From positions 1 through 40,853 of IMG/VR virus record IMGVR_UViG_3300037258_000475: 40,853 bases of DNA; one strand, given 5' to 3'. Below, in pieces: positions 40,538 through 40,853 of this stretch (position 1 is the stretch's first letter; each line of letters starts with the position of its first letter). A program made the translations under genes and the position numbers. Origin of the DNA: a virus. A model generated the notes under the pieces. It saw only the letters and a list, made by a program, of their open reading frames with translations. It was not told the origin of the DNA and ran no database searches.

Positions 40538-40538
40538 T

Positions 40539-40562
40539 GCCTCTCAGGTGGCTCTGAGAGGC
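40539..40562 (+). terminator. Strong hairpin after the methyltransferase
   Basis: Perfect 9-bp arms gcctctcag (40539-40547) and ctgagaggc (40554-40562) with a six-base loop begin one base after the stop codon. No T run follows, so termination would be Rho-assisted or merely mRNA-protecting. It closes the last gene of the phage. Confidence 0.6.
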
Positions 40563-40590
40563 GTCTGGTGGAAGTCCGTGGGTTCCAGTT

Positions 40591-40629
40591 TCAAGTGGCA
40601 AGACTTCCGGAATCAAGTGGCCGCCTACA
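40591..40629 (+). other. Probable phage right end with transposase-site-like repeats
   Basis: The 9-mer tcaagtggc occurs at 40591-40599 and 40613-40621, exactly 22 bp apart, with a weaker match (ggaagt) about 21 bp further left. The sequence then reaches cctaCA at 40628-40629. Mu ends carry 22-bp MuA sites and finish in 5'-TG...CA-3'. Seen from outside, this end would begin TGTAGGCGGCCACTTGATT. The motif also looks like the terminal repeats of IS21-family elements, but no IS21 gene lies in the 90 bases to the left. Confidence 0.6.
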
Positions 40630-40853
40630 GTGAGGGGGCGGGGTTGTGGTGGGGTGCATCGGCGATCCTGGTGTGGCAGGGGTTAGTCAGTAGTTCTACA
40701 CCAGACCATCGCGACGGCGCCACGCAATCCGAAACCGAGGAATCGTCGGTGCGGGTGCGCGGGCGCTCATGTGCCTCGGCGACAATGGGTGGGGTGCCGA
40801 GGCGTTCGCCCGCCCGCGGGCAGGCTGAGAGCAACCGTTGGGCTGGCGCTCGT
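40630..40853 (+). other. Right flank, probably host DNA; no gene recognised
   Basis: 224 bases beyond the inferred phage end. A frame on the minus strand is open from the window edge to a stop at 40625-40627, inside the phage terminus, which could be the end of an interrupted host gene, but its translation has no recognisable domain and is rich in Pro, Arg and His. No tRNA, repeat or promoter is evident. Confidence 0.4.

Larger units (their letters stand above)
1..40629 (+). mobile_element. Mu-like prophage (left end outside window)
   Basis: Nearly every gene runs on the + strand in the classical Mu order: transposase, MuB, GemA, Mor-like activator, lysis, terminase, portal, MuF, MuG, protease/scaffold, head T, sheath L, tube M, tape measure, N, P, gp45-gp48, fibres, then a DNA-modification gene at the right. 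Genes overlap by 1-11 bases or lie within a few bases of each other. The left terminus and the repressor/ner genes are not in the window. The right terminus is inferred at about 40629 from repeats 22 bp apart that end in CA. No disrupted structural gene is obvious, so the element may be functional. Confidence 0.93.

Noticed and set aside
40591-40629. IS21-family element end
   Set aside because: The motif is similar, but no istA/istB-like gene or second end lies in the window, and the position after the last phage gene with 22-bp spacing fits a Mu-type end better. Kept as the stated alternative.
1-40853. CRISPR arrays, tRNA or rRNA genes
   Set aside because: No regularly spaced repeat array, cloverleaf or rRNA-like segment was seen on reading both strands.

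Overview
The window is almost entirely one Mu-like (transposable, contractile-tailed) prophage on the + strand, in a high-GC bacterium (visibly about two-thirds G+C, not computed). The host is probably an alphaproteobacterium. The stand-alone DnaA domain IV at 4634-4954, the DUF3164 and GemA proteins and the codon use all look alphaproteobacterial, perhaps Acetobacteraceae, but no host housekeeping gene is present to settle this. The left phage end and the repressor/Ner region lie upstream of base 1. The likely right end is at about 40629.

Early region (1-8010): the tail of an unknown gene, a conserved pre-transposase gene, transposase MuA with its DDE triad, the MuB ATPase, then a run of small genes whose starts and stops overlap by 1-11 bases. 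These include an isolated DnaA DNA-binding domain, DUF3164, an ASCH-domain protein, a Cys-rich protein, GemA and a Mor-like activator that closes the region. Lysis and packaging (8117-13365): a holin-like membrane protein, a membrane/lipoprotein-like protein, an alpha/beta-hydrolase with a GHSRG nucleophile elbow, a DksA/TraR-type zinc finger, DUF2730, gp26-like, the gp27-like small terminase and the gp28-like large terminase.

Head (13362-21906): portal gp29 with a C-terminal extension, a P5/endolysin-like protein, MuF, MuG, protease/scaffold I with an internal scaffold start, a capsid decoration-like protein, major head protein T, and gp35-gp38-like neck and connector genes. Tail (21910-32543): sheath L, tube M, a tail-assembly chaperone pair joined by a T TTT TTG slippery site, tape measure, N, P, gp45 spike, gp46, gp47 and gp48. 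A small low-GC MazG-like pyrophosphohydrolase is inserted between the tape measure and N.

Right arm (32548-40537): a glycine-rich fibre, three small proteins, then four consecutive genes (34497-39535) that each start with an apparent Sec signal peptide. One of them is a 898-residue tail-fibre-like protein and another is a second glycine-rich protein. Three tandem hairpins then precede a D12-class adenine methyltransferase, which sits where Mu carries mom. The last gene is followed by a hairpin and by direct repeats 22 bp apart ending in CA, the pattern expected of a MuA-bound right end.

Three identical 24-base palindromes (8008, 17650, 30314) punctuate the prophage at module borders. The most unusual points are the signal-peptide cluster, the DnaA-domain protein with a changed recognition helix, the structured methyltransferase leader, the repeated palindrome and the recoding site.
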